From the NCBI RefSeq assembly GCF_019399895.1, contig NC_091866.1, positions 3,765,501 to 3,829,500 of the forward strand: a stretch of 64,000 nucleotides of DNA, given 5' to 3'. Below, piece by piece: positions 11,055 through 25,283 of the stretch; within the stretch, counting starts at the first letter, position 1, and the number at the start of each line of letters is the position of its first letter. A model generated the notes under the pieces. The model was given only the letters and a program-made list of their open reading frames with translations, made no database searches and was not told the origin of the DNA. Source of the DNA: Cardiocondyla obscurior (lineage: Eukaryota; Arthropoda; Insecta; Hymenoptera; Formicidae). A program made the translations under genes and the position numbers.

Positions 11055-14000
11055 ACACTTAAGATGCTCGCGTGTTTTGAAATGCGAATATCATTCCCAG
11101 GCCTGGGCGAAATATACAATATCGGTAAACCCATTTCTCTATCTAACGTCTTACAGGTAACGCAGGTTTTCGCGCGAAACGTTATGTGCGAGACAGAGGT
11201 ACCTTTCCTCCTCGATATAAAGAAAAATATTTTATTCTTTTGTCAATCAGTTTCTGCCTTGGGAATAAAATATACGCTTCGTAGGTAGCTTGATCATGTG
11301 TATTCTTCGAGATCGGGGCTGAATGAACGACGTAGAACTGATCATTTATAATGCCTGCTATTCAATATGGTCGGGCAAACCTCCGGCGAAGTAACTTGCG
11401 CGACGGTATTTAATTTATTAATAAAAAATTAAATTTACTCCACGTCGTTTGTAGTTAAAAAAAAATATTGAAAACGTACCGAACGCTCTGAATTTTGGGG
11501 TACGCGATTTTCTCCCGGATCTTACGGCTCGATTCTCTGCCTCGTATGAAATATTCGACGTGCAGTAGATATTTGGATAATAACGATCTTGAATTACGTT
11601 GGCATCTTCGAACCTGCACCTCCCGCCAATCATCGCTCTTAACGATCTACCATTTGCATTACGTACCGTAGACGCGTATGTTACACGCGTTGCCATTAGA
11701 CACACGTGGGACCGACGCGAGTGGAACTGAGATAGAGAGTCGTAAAACTGAGTTTATTGCACGTATTATAAGTAGCTGCATGTATCGCGCGAAATAAAGA
11801 AAAGAGGTTGACAAACAAAATTATACAAAGTACACGGTATAAAATAGTGCAGCAGCAAAAGTAAAGAAGAAAATAAATATCGTTAGACACGAAAAACAGA
11901 TAATGATAAAATAAAAAAAAATAAAATTATAAAATAAAAAATAAAAAAAAAATTTAGCAAATAAACATTTTTAACAGAAGATACAAATTAGTGTGCGAAT
12001 AGTTTTAAATTTCTCGCAAAAAATAAAAAAAAACTCGTCCCCATTGCTGTGGCGCGATATCGAATAAAAGCTATAACTCACCCGTCTAAGTACGGCTCAA
12101 TAATGAATTCCCTCATTACAGATTCATATCTCTTGTCAATTACACGTAATCCACATATCTCTCGCGCGGCATCCCGCCGCGCCTTCGCTTTTGCCGCCCC
12201 ACGGATTTATTCACGCTTCGCTCGCTGCGCAAACATACATAGTATCGGACGAGGTCCCGCGCCCTTCTCGACACTGCGTATCCGGTCGGCGCATATATCT
12301 GCCGGTTGCACAACACCCGCAACCTGTGGTAGCTGTAGGATTATGTTCTGACCTCTCCTCTCTTCGCTCTCTCGTTCTCTCTTTATCATGCTCACCCCAC
12401 GCGGCTCCGTCGGCTACACTAATGCGTCCGATTGAATATTCGAGGGTGCGGCGGCGAAGGAGGACCATCTCGTATTCGAGACACCGACAAGGGGCTCCCA
12501 GAACATTAATGCCGACTCTCCCGAGAAACAACGATGATCTTACGCGCGTTCTCTCTCTCTCTCTCTCTCAAACTCTCTTCCCTTTGTAACTATTTTAAAT
12601 GCAAGGCAGTCATTGCGTATGGCACACAGTAATAAGGGGAAAAATGACGATCGGAGACGAAAGGGGAGGAGGGAAAGCAGGATGGCAGTCGTGCTGGTCG
12701 GATTATCGTTTATTGGTGTGCTCTACGGGGCCCACTTTCATCTCTCCCTGCGATCTAGGCGCGTATAGATATATCTAGAGCCATACAGCGTATACGTTCT
12801 ACGTGGTTAAGCACACGTGCCCCCGATATTCGAGATCCCCCAATCTTTCCCCTTCCCCGTTCCCTTCAGCGTTCCACCAACGGTGCACCAGACCAGAGCA
12901 AACATTCTAACGCGAAATTGGTTTTTGAAAATATTGAATGGTTAGTCGGCACGGTTGGTGGAACGAGTGGGGGGAGGAGAAGGGGAAGAGTGGATGAGCA
13001 TGTTTTTCTACGCAAGCACCGTAAGAGCGCGAACAGATTTCGGAAGGGTGATCTTTATACTTAGAAAAAAAAAGAAAGAAAAAAAAAATGAGAAAGGTTT
13101 TCCTGCGATGTCGCACGTATGCCGTACGTGGAAAACGCCCGATAACACAAGCGAAATCGGCGCGGTGATCGATATTACGGGTCGCCGGGTATGCCCTATC
13201 GCGTTTTGTTCTTGTAAGGTGCTGCCGTGTAAATCCCACCCGCCTAGCCCCATCTCTCTTCGCTCGCCAAGTGATAATCGGATTTCGCGTACAAGGCGAA
13301 TTCGCAGCGTTGCTTATCGTCGGTGAAATTTGGTAAGGGGCGCGAGTCGCTATAATGCAAAGTATCTCTTCAGCGTATGGGTTTTAATAACGAGAATAGC
13401 GAAAGCGTGATGAGATAGAAAACAAGGGAGACCAAGTATTTAAAAAATATAAAATAAAGAAAAAAAAAAGAAATCTGTCGCAGGAATTGCAGCAATAAAG
13501 AAAACTTTGTCGGAAGGTTATTGTAAAATAAATTTAATAATTATTGAAATTGTAGAATAATTTAAAAATTAAATTCTTTTTTAATTATTAAAATGTATCT
13601 ATTTTTTTAATTGAAAAAAATAAAGCAACGTATTAAATTGGCTGCAAAGATCTTACGCGTATACGTATAAATATATTTTTGTTTTATCATCAGTTAGAAA
13701 ACGCAGTTTTGAGCGCGCAAAATTGTTTCAATGTAATTTCGCGCGTCGAAAGATACAGCTGGGATTTGGAGGAGGGTGCGGAAAGTCGCGGTGTAAAATC
13801 GATCGCGGCGAAATTCGAGTCGGGGTTGGCTCTTCGATGGTATCTCTCCGTGAAACGCGGTGATTTATGGGCGTATTGTGTATCTAGTATGGAAATTTTT
13901 TTTTCGAGGCGAGAAAAGCATAGCGCTAGGGGTGTATATCACCGACGAGAGGTGCCGGGCGTGCTAAATGACGCCAGCAAGCTAGCGGCGCGATGACAAG

Positions 14001-15865
14001 CGCAAGAAATGTCGTCGATAAAATTTTTATAAGCCCGGTCCAGCTATCATCCCGAAAAAAAGAGCAATTTATTAAGCAAGTTAAACGTAGATAGCTGTGT
14101 AATTTTTCTGGTTCCGATAATGAAAGCTGGTATAAGTATTTATCACTTTAATACGAGGCAGAAAGATTACGCACAGTGATCGGCGTTCGTTTCCTTCCCA
14201 ATTTTCGGTGTTTATTTTAGCTAATAACTGATCGCGTACGAGTTTGGGGTATGTCTCAGAATTTTACTTTTTCACGGCGTCGTCGGCGTCAACGATACAA
14301 ACGCAATTCGAGGATGGTGAACCGGGTACGAGCGCGTTTCCGAATTCTCGTCGGAATAGCTAGAATGTGTTGGCGCCTTCCGCGCGCAGTTCGACCGCGA
14401 TGCAACGATAAAACGCGGCACGGTACCGGCACGACAACGGCACGGCACCGCTTTCGTTCGGTACACTGCAAACGGGATGCTGCGCACGCGGTGTCGGTTA
14501 TATTACACGTCGGTATAACGCGCGCGTGATTTATGCCGCATGGCGGAGCGCGGCATTAAATGGATCATCCGACGTCCGACGTACGGTACACACGCGGGCC
14601 GGCAGTCACCTACGTAGAGAAATCCGCGATTTATAACGCGGCGGAGCGAAGGGCATCGCGTATATTCCCTCCCATTGCCCCTTTTCCTCGTTTACTCTTT
14701 ACTACCGCAGCTCCTTTTTATCGCGGGCGCGATTGTTGTGGCGCCGTGTCCCGGACGCGCGATTGCATTCGACACCGCTGTGTGTCCATTGTCGGCGAGA
14801 TTAACAATCGCGGGTTTGATTAAACGACGCTCGATGCTGGACACCTCACCAGAACTTTCTGATGCTTAAATCTACGTGTTTTCGAATAATACAGTTTGCA
14901 GATGCATCTTTGCACTTTGGAAATATCGCGCTTATACAACGTAACGTAATCTTATGTTGCGCATGACTGCACTTTAGTATCTCATAAGGTACCGTATCGG
15001 CGATATGGGCTGTTTGCCAAACGAAAATCGGGAAGTACCGCGGATGACCTGTAGTCTATTTGCTCAGCCGATGTAAACGGGTTAAATATACCTACCTAGA
15101 ATCGTGTCTCCCGATCGAGCTTCGCTTTTTATTCGGTACCGAGTGGAAAATACGGTAGCGGGAACAAAACCGCCAGGGCGATCCGCGTAAAATGAGAAAA
15201 ACAGGCAAAACGGAAGAGAGAACGGAGCGAAACCTGAAGCGGAACGAAAAATAAAAAAATAAAAAAATTAAAATAAAATAAAAAAAAAGAGAGAAAAGAA
15301 AGAAGATCATCGCCGAATATCTCTTTCTCTGCTCTCTTGCGCTCGCTTCGGCGAAGGCCGATCCTGTGTTTCGATTTCGAACGCCGGTCGAGACTCCCCG
15401 AGGCGAACGGTAGCATTCTCCGAGGAAATGGACAGATGGTCCGCGGGCTGCCCGATTCCACCTCGAGCAAAATCAGGATATAGCCGCAGGTTCGCTACCC
15501 GCACGCTTGAAAGAAAAGCCAGCCGTGCCCGCTCCCCGCCCTTCGTTCCCCTTCGCTGGGAAAATGTAGAGAGAAATCTAGCCGACCATACCGCCCGTCT
15601 ATTCCCCAACTGCGCGTCAAGTATGTTCCTCGATGGGGAAAGAAAGAAAAACAGGGGTTTTCCAAAATTAAGTCAATCTGCTGCGTAAAATTGTAATTAT
15701 CTTCCGTTCGAGAGGAAAACTTGAAGAGGCCGTGGCACTTTTGTATTCGACAACGCAAGCGTGAAACGCCGCGAATTAATTAGATATCGAGAGCGAAGCA
15801 CTCAGATTGCTTTTCGTATTTTTACGTTAACGCGTATATCGTTCCCACTGCATTATCGAACTATA
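11055..15865. other. no gene recognised; long unique stretch
   Basis: CpG-rich patches (12130-12500, 14250-14820, 15320-15600) hold long overlapping frames on both strands with Arg/Ser-rich products and no domain. A CT microsatellite is at 12550-12569. AT-rich sections lie at 11880-12030 and 13430-13680. I see no repeat shared with other parts of the window. Confidence 0.4.
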
Positions 15866-16221
15866 TACAGGGTGTCTCAGCCCATGTGTAAAATCCTATA
15901 CAGATAGGTAGGTCTTAGGGAGATAAATAAAAAAGTTATTTAACATTTTGTAAAATTCTCAATTGTTATTGAGAAAAAAATTAATTTGTCTAGCGCAAGA
16001 GCGACAAGGAAGTTGCGGGCAAGTGAGCGCGACAGGCGATTGGCGCCGTCGCCTATCGCGCTCACTCACCTATAGCTTCCTTGTCCTCTTGCGCTAGACA
16101 AATTAATTTTTTTTTTAATAAGTATTGAAAATTTTTCAAAACGTTAAAGAACTTTTTTATTTATCTCCCTAAGACCTACCTATCTGTATAGGATTTTACA
16201 CATGAGCTGAGACACCCTGTA
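15866..16221. mobile_element. palindromic MITE, TA target duplication (copy 2)
   Basis: Same family as 10197-10552, bounded by TA on both sides, with CAGGGTGTCTCAGCCCATG at the left and GAGCTGAGACACCCTG at the right (one substitution in the right TIR). The GC-rich core hairpin is conserved. It differs from copy 1 at only a few positions, which suggests recent spread. Confidence 0.92.
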
Positions 16222-19200
16222 TATATCTTTAAAATTACTTCTATTAGTTTAAAAATTCCGAAGTCGATTAAATATACATCAATCTGTTTAAATTTGTAAG
16301 AGCCCATAAAGGTCACGATTTTAGCAGAAAGAGATTTCTTCCCGGGGTTACGCGCGTTTACAGCAAGACTAAGAGACGCCCTTTCTCCTGCCCGTGGAAA
16401 ACGGCGTCGGGCGTCGTTTCCTGAATTAATAACGTGGCTTTTACCGCTGTTAAGGAGAGAGAAAGAGAGTGAGAGAAGGTGGCGCAGGCGGGAGGTGATC
16501 GAGCTGGTCCGTTTCTTTTGGCACGAGGTTAGAGTTCCGGCTCGGGGGTCGGCCAGTGGGGGACAGATACAAATGGAATACACGGAATTCCGGTGCCATT
16601 AATGCGGCCAATGATAAATCGCTGGCGATACTTTAAACGATGGCTGCCGGGGGCCCGCGCTCGTTCTCGTTCGTATTTTTGCCAGCCGCGCCTCGCTCGC
16701 AAGTCAGTCAAAAAGACGTCCCTACGCCTTCGGCACGAGCCCTCCCTCCTTCCCGCCCCCGAAAGAATTCCGCGAGCCGCCCGAGTGCGGTGTACGCGTT
16801 ACGCTAATTTCATCTTCGTGTCACTTGCCCACGTTCCCGCGAGCGTGAGGAGGTGCCCGGTCGCGACGGCGCGATTTGCTTTGATTTATCGTCGCGCAAT
16901 CGACGAGCAAGCACTTTTAACCACGCGGAGAGCGAACTCCATTCTCCAAAGATACCGGTAGATCACGTTCTCGCGATAGGCATTCCACTGCGTGCAAACA
17001 TCTACTTCTGTACGTCAAACAATTTTTTTTAACATCGATCTATCAAGGAAAACTAAACAATTTTTTTTTCTTGTATCCTGAAACCTCATTACGCGCTTTT
17101 GTTACGTCGCGTATATAAAATTTATCGGGAGGGAAAAATATGTTAAAATTACGTTTTACAATGCGTTCCACGTTACGAATTACGTACGCGAAGAAATTGC
17201 TTTCTCGCGATATACTAGATTTTTCGGATTTACATTCGAAGAGATAAGATGTGCAGGCGCAAGAGAGGCACAGAGTGGAAGATGATAAACCTCGACAGTT
17301 TCATTGCATCCTGTCGCATTAGGTATCATTTGCATAGTGTCCTAAATCATCGACGTTTGAATCTGAGTTATTGCACTGTCCATGTCGCGGTGATCTATGG
17401 GACTTATTAACATATGTAACGTCACATTTGAGATCACCGGCGCTCACGGCGATTCTTCTCGCTGACGCTTGTCCATCATTGAATGCAAAATATCTTCGAC
17501 GGTACGAATGTAAATTGAGGCGCGAGGCAGTACAATGAGATTTACGGGAGATCTTTCGGACGAGAAAAAGAAAGCGCGGACCCGAGGAATGATAAAGTGG
17601 CGAGGCGGAAAATTGGCGAGACAGTGTCGAAAAACCCCGAGTGATTTATAATCGAAAAAAAAAAAAAAGGCGGCGACTCAAAACTCACCCAATTATTTCT
17701 GCAAAAATGTAGATGCATCTCCGATGTGATATATCGCGACCGTTTTGAGAGACATTAGATTTTTGGCGGCGGGCCAAACAAAGCGAGCGTGTTTCATGCC
17801 TGCTACGCGAAAACACTCGGTTGAAATAAACAACATTTTCAGCGGAAAGGATGAATTATTTTAAAGCATTTATACGTCGAAAACGTTCCAAAGGGAGGGA
17901 AAAAAATGCTATCTTTCTTTCATGCAATTATTTGTGCATCGAAGTCAGTTTTTGAAATAAATGAAAAACGAGCGCACATTATAATTTCCACTATTGTATT
18001 TCCGCGACGAGGAAGGAAAATTGCGAACTGATAAACAATTCGATGTCATTCCGATCCCTCGCGGGTCCGTTCCCTGCAATACCTGCGCTGTTACAAATTT
18101 GGAGAGTTGTAAAAGCGCATAATTAATTCAACGACAGAGTTCCCAGATACGCTCGATCGATTGGCGAAAGCCGACACCGCCACTTACGGGAACAGCTGGC
18201 AAGAAGCGGTAGGTACAACAAGAAGATCTCACAGCGGTAGAGACGCGGAAATGCGCGTTGCCCTACGACCATTGTGCTGTAAATCGCGAATTTCTATGTA
18301 TGCGATTATCGGCTGGCGAAATATCATCTCCGTTGGTTATATGTCGGCGTGGACTTCTCTCTTGGCCGTCTATGCTTTTCCAGCGTAATATCTTTCAATA
18401 CTTGTTTGACGCGAACTATCCATTCCGACCGAATGCAACTTCCCACGATACGCCGGCGATACACGCCGTTCTTTCGGTCACTAATTTTTTTTTTTTTTTT
18501 TTTTCCGCCGAGTTTGAAGCTCCGCAAAAAAAACAAAAAGAAAAAAAATTGAAAGATTACAATGCTTATCACGAGAAGCATTCAAAAGTACAGTTAAATA
18601 TTTTTAATTAATATTTCCCTGCGTTTTTCTCCTTCGGTGATACTTGCTTACATTTGTTCATTCTCTTTCTCTCCCTTTCTATTTTTCTCTCTTTATTTGG
18701 TTGAGAGTGCAAAAAGATAAATTTATCGAAACGCGACGGTCCTTTCGATGCATCTTTCGATGCAAGAAAGAAAAATTCTCCGCGAAGTCGTGCCGCGCCC
18801 TATGCGCCGTAAGAGAATGCAGAGACAGTCAAAGCGGAGGGTGGTAGAAGAATATAGATAGAGGGGACACGGCGGGGGCGGTTGAGCGATCGAGTGGATA
18901 AATCAGTCGGAAAGCACTTCGTTTAGCCGCGATATCGCGGTATCCTGAAGGATCCTGTTGGTGGAAGGGATTCTATTGCGTTCCAGCGGCATCCAGCCGA
19001 GTAGCGTCAGCAAAGGCGCGCCTCGAATCTCGATCTACTTATTCTGGGCCGGGGGCGGTGGTTCAGCACGGGGTTTGTCGGAGACTGCACCCCCCTTCTC
19101 GTTTCCCTCGCCCTACCCCCTCGCTCCCCCTTCTGTACGCAGCGGCGGAATTTAGAAGCAAATTTCTTTTCCGTCTCCCGCAACGTCGTGCTCGCTCGCT

Positions 19201-19520
19201 CGCTTTTTATTGCATCGCCGCCTCCCTCACGATCATCGATATCCGACGCAAACAGCTGTAAACTTCCATCAAGCCTCTGCCTCGTGCCCCACGCTCCTTT
19301 CCGTCTTCTTACGGCGCTCGCGTACCTTCGCGGGTAACTCGTCGCGCCTTTGCTCGATCGCTTCGGGATAAACCGCCCTCGGTCGTGAAATTATTTTGAG
19401 AGCCCGCCAGAAATTTCGGGGATTATCGATATTTATTCGCGGCGAAATCCGACTGGAAGGTTTTTTTTTTAATGAACGTATGTGGCACCTCGAGCCGCGA
19501 TCGATGTTAAATTATAATTT
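16222..19520. other. no gene recognised; CpG-rich patch and poly-T
   Basis: A CpG-rich patch spans about 16500-16970. A 20-base T run lies at 18485-18504, with an adjacent A-rich segment at 18527-18548. The frames found here are antisense to each other and contain homopolymer-derived Phe or Lys runs. Nothing is recognised as a gene. Confidence 0.4.
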
Positions 19521-19584
19521 AAAGGACGAAAATTTTACATATCGCTAAACTATAGTTTAGCGATATGTAAAATTTTCGTCCTTT
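19521..19584. repeat. 64-bp perfect palindrome without spacer
   Basis: The left 32 bases, starting AAAGGACGAAAATTTTACAT and ending GCTAAACTA, are followed at once by their exact reverse complement, TAGTTTAGC to CGTCCTTT. Transcribed RNA would fold into a tight hairpin with almost no loop, unlike a normal pre-miRNA. It could be a remnant of a foldback element or an inverted duplication made during repair. No second copy is seen. Confidence 0.9.
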
Positions 19585-22500
19585 ACGAATTTCTTTTATT
19601 TATTTTTTGTTTTTACACTTTGCTGAGAATTATAGATAAAAATCTTATCTTTATTGAAATTTATAATAATTTCTAACGTAATGTTGGGAACATTTTTATT
19701 TACATTCCATATAACTGGTTAATATTAATTCTTTTTTTTTTCCTCGCTCGATTCGCTGTGTTAGCTAAATAGTACTAAAAGACTGCTTTAATTGATTAAT
19801 CGGCTGAGGTACTTCCGGAGGGATAAACTCGGAATACAAATGATGTTGCCGATTTCAAATGATACTCCATCCCTTTTACTCAGCAAGGCACGAGGCCGTT
19901 TTACCCCATCGCGGACTCTGATTTCAATCTGACCGTTCGTGTCCCGAGCTTGCGGTAACATAGGGAGGGTCGAAACGAGGGTGAAGGGGTGAGTACCTCG
20001 CACGAAACACGGCTGCATTAGGTGCCGTGCATTAGGCGTACCAGATGACGGCCCGTGCACACGATTGGCCGGTAATGCGACGAGAATTTCCGACCCTTAA
20101 CTACAGTTACATATGTACCCTCTTGCGAATTGGCGAAGTACCGGCGATAAATTCCGAGAATACGCCGTTCTACATACGACACTTTGCATTTTCGGACAAA
20201 TTACAAAAATTTTATTAACAAATGAGGACCTATTTACTTTTCTTTTTTTTTTAATATTATTTTCATATTATTCATATTATTTTAAAATATTAAAAAAAAA
20301 AAAAATTATTTTACGTAAACCGACCATTTTGCGTTAGCCGCGTACTTTCCATAAAAAGTATTATAATTACAGTAAAGAACAAAAAGATTTGAACGAGAGA
20401 AATAAATATGCGGGTAATGCGTATAGGGAAAAGGTATCCTTTACGTTAATATTATAAAAGCGGTAAGCCACAACGCCTGATAGAAAATACGAAAAGCAAA
20501 ATCCCAGGCACTAGGAGTAAGTAACGGGAATAGTAAACGATAGCGGGAATACGCACACTGGATGCTGCGTTACTCACGACGGTAATCCCTTTGTAAGCGC
20601 GGAGATTCCTCTCGCGCACGCTTATATCTTTCTCTTCCTCTCGCACGCGCGGCGCCTCGTTGCACCACTTGCGTCGGCGTCTCTCGGTGCATTGTTGATG
20701 TTTCAAGATAAATACCAGATACAGACTACAATGCAACTCTCTCTCTCTCTCTCACCGTACTTTGTAGGTAATTAATTACCAGCTATTGTCCGTCACCCAC
20801 AGTAACGTATACGTTATATCAGTTGGCCGTCAACGGCGTCGCCGCCGCCGCCGCTGTCGCTATCGCTACGCGAGATTCCATTGTCCTTAACTATTACTCC
20901 TACCGACGGCAATACCGTACTAGACTGGAACGATAATACCGTGGCTGAATCCAAATCACCGCAAACTTCCATCCTCGCGGTCGCTTTCCACACGTTAAAC
21001 CTTTCCGCGAATGCACGCGCATTGTTTGTATTATACACCTTTTTTTTTTTTGTATTATCTCACTATACGGAATGCTATATTAACACGTTGTAAGTCAAGA
21101 TTGCGTATAATTTTTTATCATTAATAACGAGAATTTAAAATCAATTCAATTTATTAGTTACATTAAATTACGTTAAAATAAAATTAAAAAAATTAAACGT
21201 CGTCGCGTTCTAGGTCTAACAAAAATGTTTTGATTTATCGCGGCTGAAAAACAGATGCCTCTAAACATTTTACATACACGGCGTAATTAGATCAGACGTT
21301 CGTGCCCCGGCAATTAAGAAGCAGCGTCATCGCGTGTACGTCGGCTCCGGTTGATCCGGTCGTCGACATACGTGACAGCGCGTATTACTAATGGCCATGT
21401 CAATGAACCGCTTGGATATTTAAAGCTTTCCATCGTCAGATAAAAATTAACGAAAGAAATGCTATTTCCCTCCCAACGCGCGTCACGCAGAAGTAGCGCA
21501 AGAAATAGGCGTCATTATTTTTGTTAAACAAATTTAGTAATATAGCACGAGCGGTTGCTAGGAAATTTTGAAACGACTCGATCCTTTAAAGGAAATTACT
21601 TTTTTAAATTTTAGTGTTTTCGTAGCGGATCTAAGCGCGCGCCACGATAATAAAGTGGCAATTAAATTCCGTAGAATCATTTAGTGGCCCATAAATCTCT
21701 CTTCCGGTATATAAGTGAGAAAAGCGGCGGTCACTAGTAGAGACAACTGGGGACCGTCTTAAATCCGTTAATGGGTTTACAAACGTGTGAAGTCGCTGCA
21801 CGAACATCACAGGGCTGCATCGGTCAATCCGATAAAGAAATAGCGAAACGACAGCGCCGACGTGTGTTACGTCCGTGAAACGTGTGTGTCCCGCCTGCGT
21901 TACGAGGCGCGAGGGTGCGAGAATTCGATGCGGCTGGCCATCGCTCTTCGCGATGAAGGGGGATGGCGTCTTATCCCGACGGCGGATCGTATTGTCTGCC
22001 GGCGAGATGTATGTACGACGAACATCGCGGAAACGCGATACGAGACGGGCTAAGCTCGTAAAAGCTCGATTCTCCGGGTGCCCGTTTCCCTCGAGTTTCG
22101 TCCCTCTCATTTCCCACCCCCCTTCCGTCTGTACAATTCGCTCCTAATCTTCTCAATAGTGATGTAATCTTTGCTACTCTCGCCGCCTCCGCCGCCATCT
22201 CCACCAGTAATTAGTGGAGGCGAAATGTGTAGCGACGGTGGTAGATTCGACCAACGCGATAGGATTATCTTCTTTTTCATTTATTATTTTTATTTTTTTA
22301 TTAAAAAAATTTTTTTTATTTTATTTTTTTTCCAGACACTGTACGTGTCATCTCTTTTATAAAACATATGTCGCTGAAAAGATCCAAGTAGTTCAAGCAG
22401 ATCTTTTTTTTTTTCTTTAATCTTACTAGTGCTTTGTCGAGAATATATTTCTTCTACGGAAAGACGGAAAATGTTCTGATAAAACGATCTCAATCGAAAC

Positions 22501-23151
22501 TTTGTCACCATTTGGAGAATCTCTATTGAAGAAGCAACTTATTTGAATTTACTTTTGTCTCGAACGTACAGTTCAATTATTGTTTGACGAAGCGTAGAAT
22601 TCCATTCATGATTATAAAAAAGGGTATAAATTACTTTTTTTTTTTTTTTTTCTTTCTTTCTTTATCGTTTAGTCTATCAAGAATCGAACGGTCTTACGAT
22701 TGTTACAGAAAATTCATTTTCCGTCTCTGAGAAGCGTAAATATACTTGAACTTTCTTCTTGCGCCTTCAACAGCTTTGAAAAATTTGAAAGGATAATAAA
22801 TTGGCGTTTTATTCGCCGAGCCATAGCATCTTTACTAATTAATATTCTCAAAAATAATCTCGCTATTTTTCAGTGCTAACGTAGCCTTCCCTTTGTTCAA
22901 TCAACGTAAAAATGTTTTCTTTACAAACTTTATATATGCAATTTGTACTTTGAAAGCTCCTAATCTCCCTTTAACGAAACTTACGGTGATTTGGCTGTCG
23001 GGCATAGAAATGTCATTCCGATAAAACACGCGCCGTAGACACGTCCCGATCCCTTTAAGGGTATCCTAATTGCGGCGGCCCGAGATCTGGGCTGCGATCA
23101 GCCCGGCGCGGTACTTCTTCGAGAGAGAGAGACACGAAGGGGAATCGACCG
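19585..23151. other. no gene recognised; CT and GCC microsatellites, AT-rich sections
   Basis: A CT repeat lies at 20737-20753, a short GCC-type triplet run near 20831-20852, and T-rich tracts around 22280-22330 and 22636-22660. A small hairpin with CTCCAC/GTGGAG arms lies near 22198-22218. No coding exon is supported. Confidence 0.4.
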
Positions 23152-23161
23152 TTAGAAAATT

Positions 23162-23860
23162 ACCTGTGTGAACCTGGAACCCGACTTTTAAAAAATAAAA
23201 AATTGATAACGTGGTTCGATTGTACTACGTTTGTACTCGTTTGTACCACTTTTTATTTCGTTTGTACCTTAATAATTAAAAAATAAAAATTAATTAAAAA
23301 ATATGAAAATTTCAATTTCAAGATATTCTTATTTTCTTACTATCACTCGTTAGAAAATCGTTTGTACCACGTACCTGATTTTCGTTTGTACCTCAACCGG
23401 TTAATAAATTTAATTTTAGCTGTAAAAAAGCGGTTCTGCAACTTTAACGTAATTTTAAAACACTAAAATTAAATTTATTTTTGAACCGGCTGAGGTACAA
23501 ACGGGTACAAGCGATTCTCTGGCAAACCCCGTTTACAGTTTCGCGATATCTCAAAAAATAGCGGAGTTCTTAAATTAACATTAATTAAAGAATTAAAAAG
23601 TTGGTACAATTAAACCGGTTGAGGTACAAATGAAAATCAGGGTGGTACAAACGGGTACAAACAATTTCCTAACGAGTGATAATAAGAAAATAAGAATATC
23701 TTGAAATTGAAATTTTCATATTTTTTAATTAATTTTTATTTTTTTAATTATTAAGGTACAAACGAAATAAAAAGTGGTACAAACGAGTACAAACGTAGTA
23801 CAATCGAACCACGTTATCAATTTTTTATTTTTTAAAAGTCGGGTTCCAAGTTCACACAAA
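23162..23860. mobile_element. Mutator-like foldback element with 10-bp target duplication
   Basis: TTAGAAAATT occurs directly outside both ends (23152-23161 and 23861-23870). Inside it, inverted arms of roughly 240 bp start near GTGTGAACCTGGAACCCG and end CGGGTTCCAAGTTCACAC. The arms carry many copies of GTTTGTAC, in inverted form on the right, as subterminal binding-site arrays often do. A further inverted block (AACCGGTTAATAAATTTAAT near 23396, complement near 23465) lies in the middle. Long TIRs plus a 9-11-bp duplication are typical of Mutator-like elements. No transposase frame is present, so it would be non-autonomous. Confidence 0.8.
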
Positions 23861-23870
23861 TTAGAAAATT

Positions 23871-25250
23871 GTGTACCGTCCGAAGCCGGGACGCGTGTCG
23901 CCGCGGCGCGCCGCAGCGCCACGGAGAGGAGAGATGCAATCGGCCATGTAAAACAGGGCTGCTGCCAACGTACGTCCACCCTTTACCTCTCTTTCTTCCC
24001 TCCGCCCGACCCTCTCTCTTTTTCCTCCGGTTCTTTCTCGACCAGCGCAGCGTTGTAAAGCGCACGAGTGCAGTCACGAACAGTCACGAAGGTGCGAGGG
24101 AGTAGATGGGGGACGGCCTCCCGTCGTTCTCCTCTTGTATTCCCCTTGAGCGATTAATCCTCCGGTCAGTACTGCGATTCTGATTTGATCTCGCGGCAGC
24201 CTTTCGATACCTCGCCTCGTATTTATTAATCGGGGTGATAATTCGAGTATATTTTAAGATACGCGCCGCGCGCAAATAGAACCTGATTCACCCACCGCTC
24301 GATTTTCCGTTACAACTAACAGGTAGCACGCGGCCGAATAAGATTTATTACCTCGCTGAAAAAGCGGAGGCTTTCGTGCAAAGTCACAACTGATAATCTA
24401 CGCGAAAACGCGTATAGCGTAGCTCGCTCTATTAGTTTAATTTTTAAACCCTGAAATGTGGCTATCGATTAATGTAACTTCGCAAACAGTAGAAGCAAAT
24501 AAATTGCAGTCCATTATTGAGCAATGATAATTGGTAAATACATTATTCAAAATTACTTGTTTAAAAAAAGAAAAAGAAACCAAAAAAAAAAAAACAAAGT
24601 ACTCCGCTATTATTGTCATGGCAGTTTCAGCGAAATTGTCGCAGGCAAATTTTTCTGCGCCGCTGTTTTGTATTTTACGTACTGCACGATTATCAGATAA
24701 GATACATCGACGAATACGCGATTGTTCTCGGCAAAGCGATAGAAGTGTGAAATTTACAGGGGGTCCTCGCTGCGATTTAATTCCGCGACGATAAGATGCA
24801 AACAATCGCGCGAATGCGACAATTACGGGACACTTCACGCGCGCGTCTCATTCCTATCCTCTTCATCGCAATAGTTGGCGGTGGTTTCGCCGGCAGAAGG
24901 ACTTTCGGAACAGACTTCGGCCACTCTATTCGCGTACCTCAGAGTATCTCAGACCTCCATCACGTGTACGCGCCGGACTCGCTTCTGAGTGGCTTCGCGA
25001 TTGGAGTACTTAAGTAGGACACGGCGAAAGCGTTAATGAATCTCTCTTGGGACTCGTCGTGACGTAGAATCAATATCCCTCAACTGACCCCTTACCTACG
25101 ACGTCGAATTGATGCCAAATCACGTTTCACCTTGTAATTTACGTTTTTCGTAAAGTTTCGTAAAAGGTTCAATAAGGGGCTCTAACATATTTAAAAAAAA
25201 AAGTTTAAAATGTCTACTAATATTTTGTAATTTTTTGTATTTTGTGGTAT

Positions 25251-25283
<33 letters not shown>

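Noticed and set aside
19521..19584. Palindrome as a microRNA precursor
   Set aside because: It has no loop and no mismatches, unlike known insect pre-miRNAs, and no evidence of transcription.
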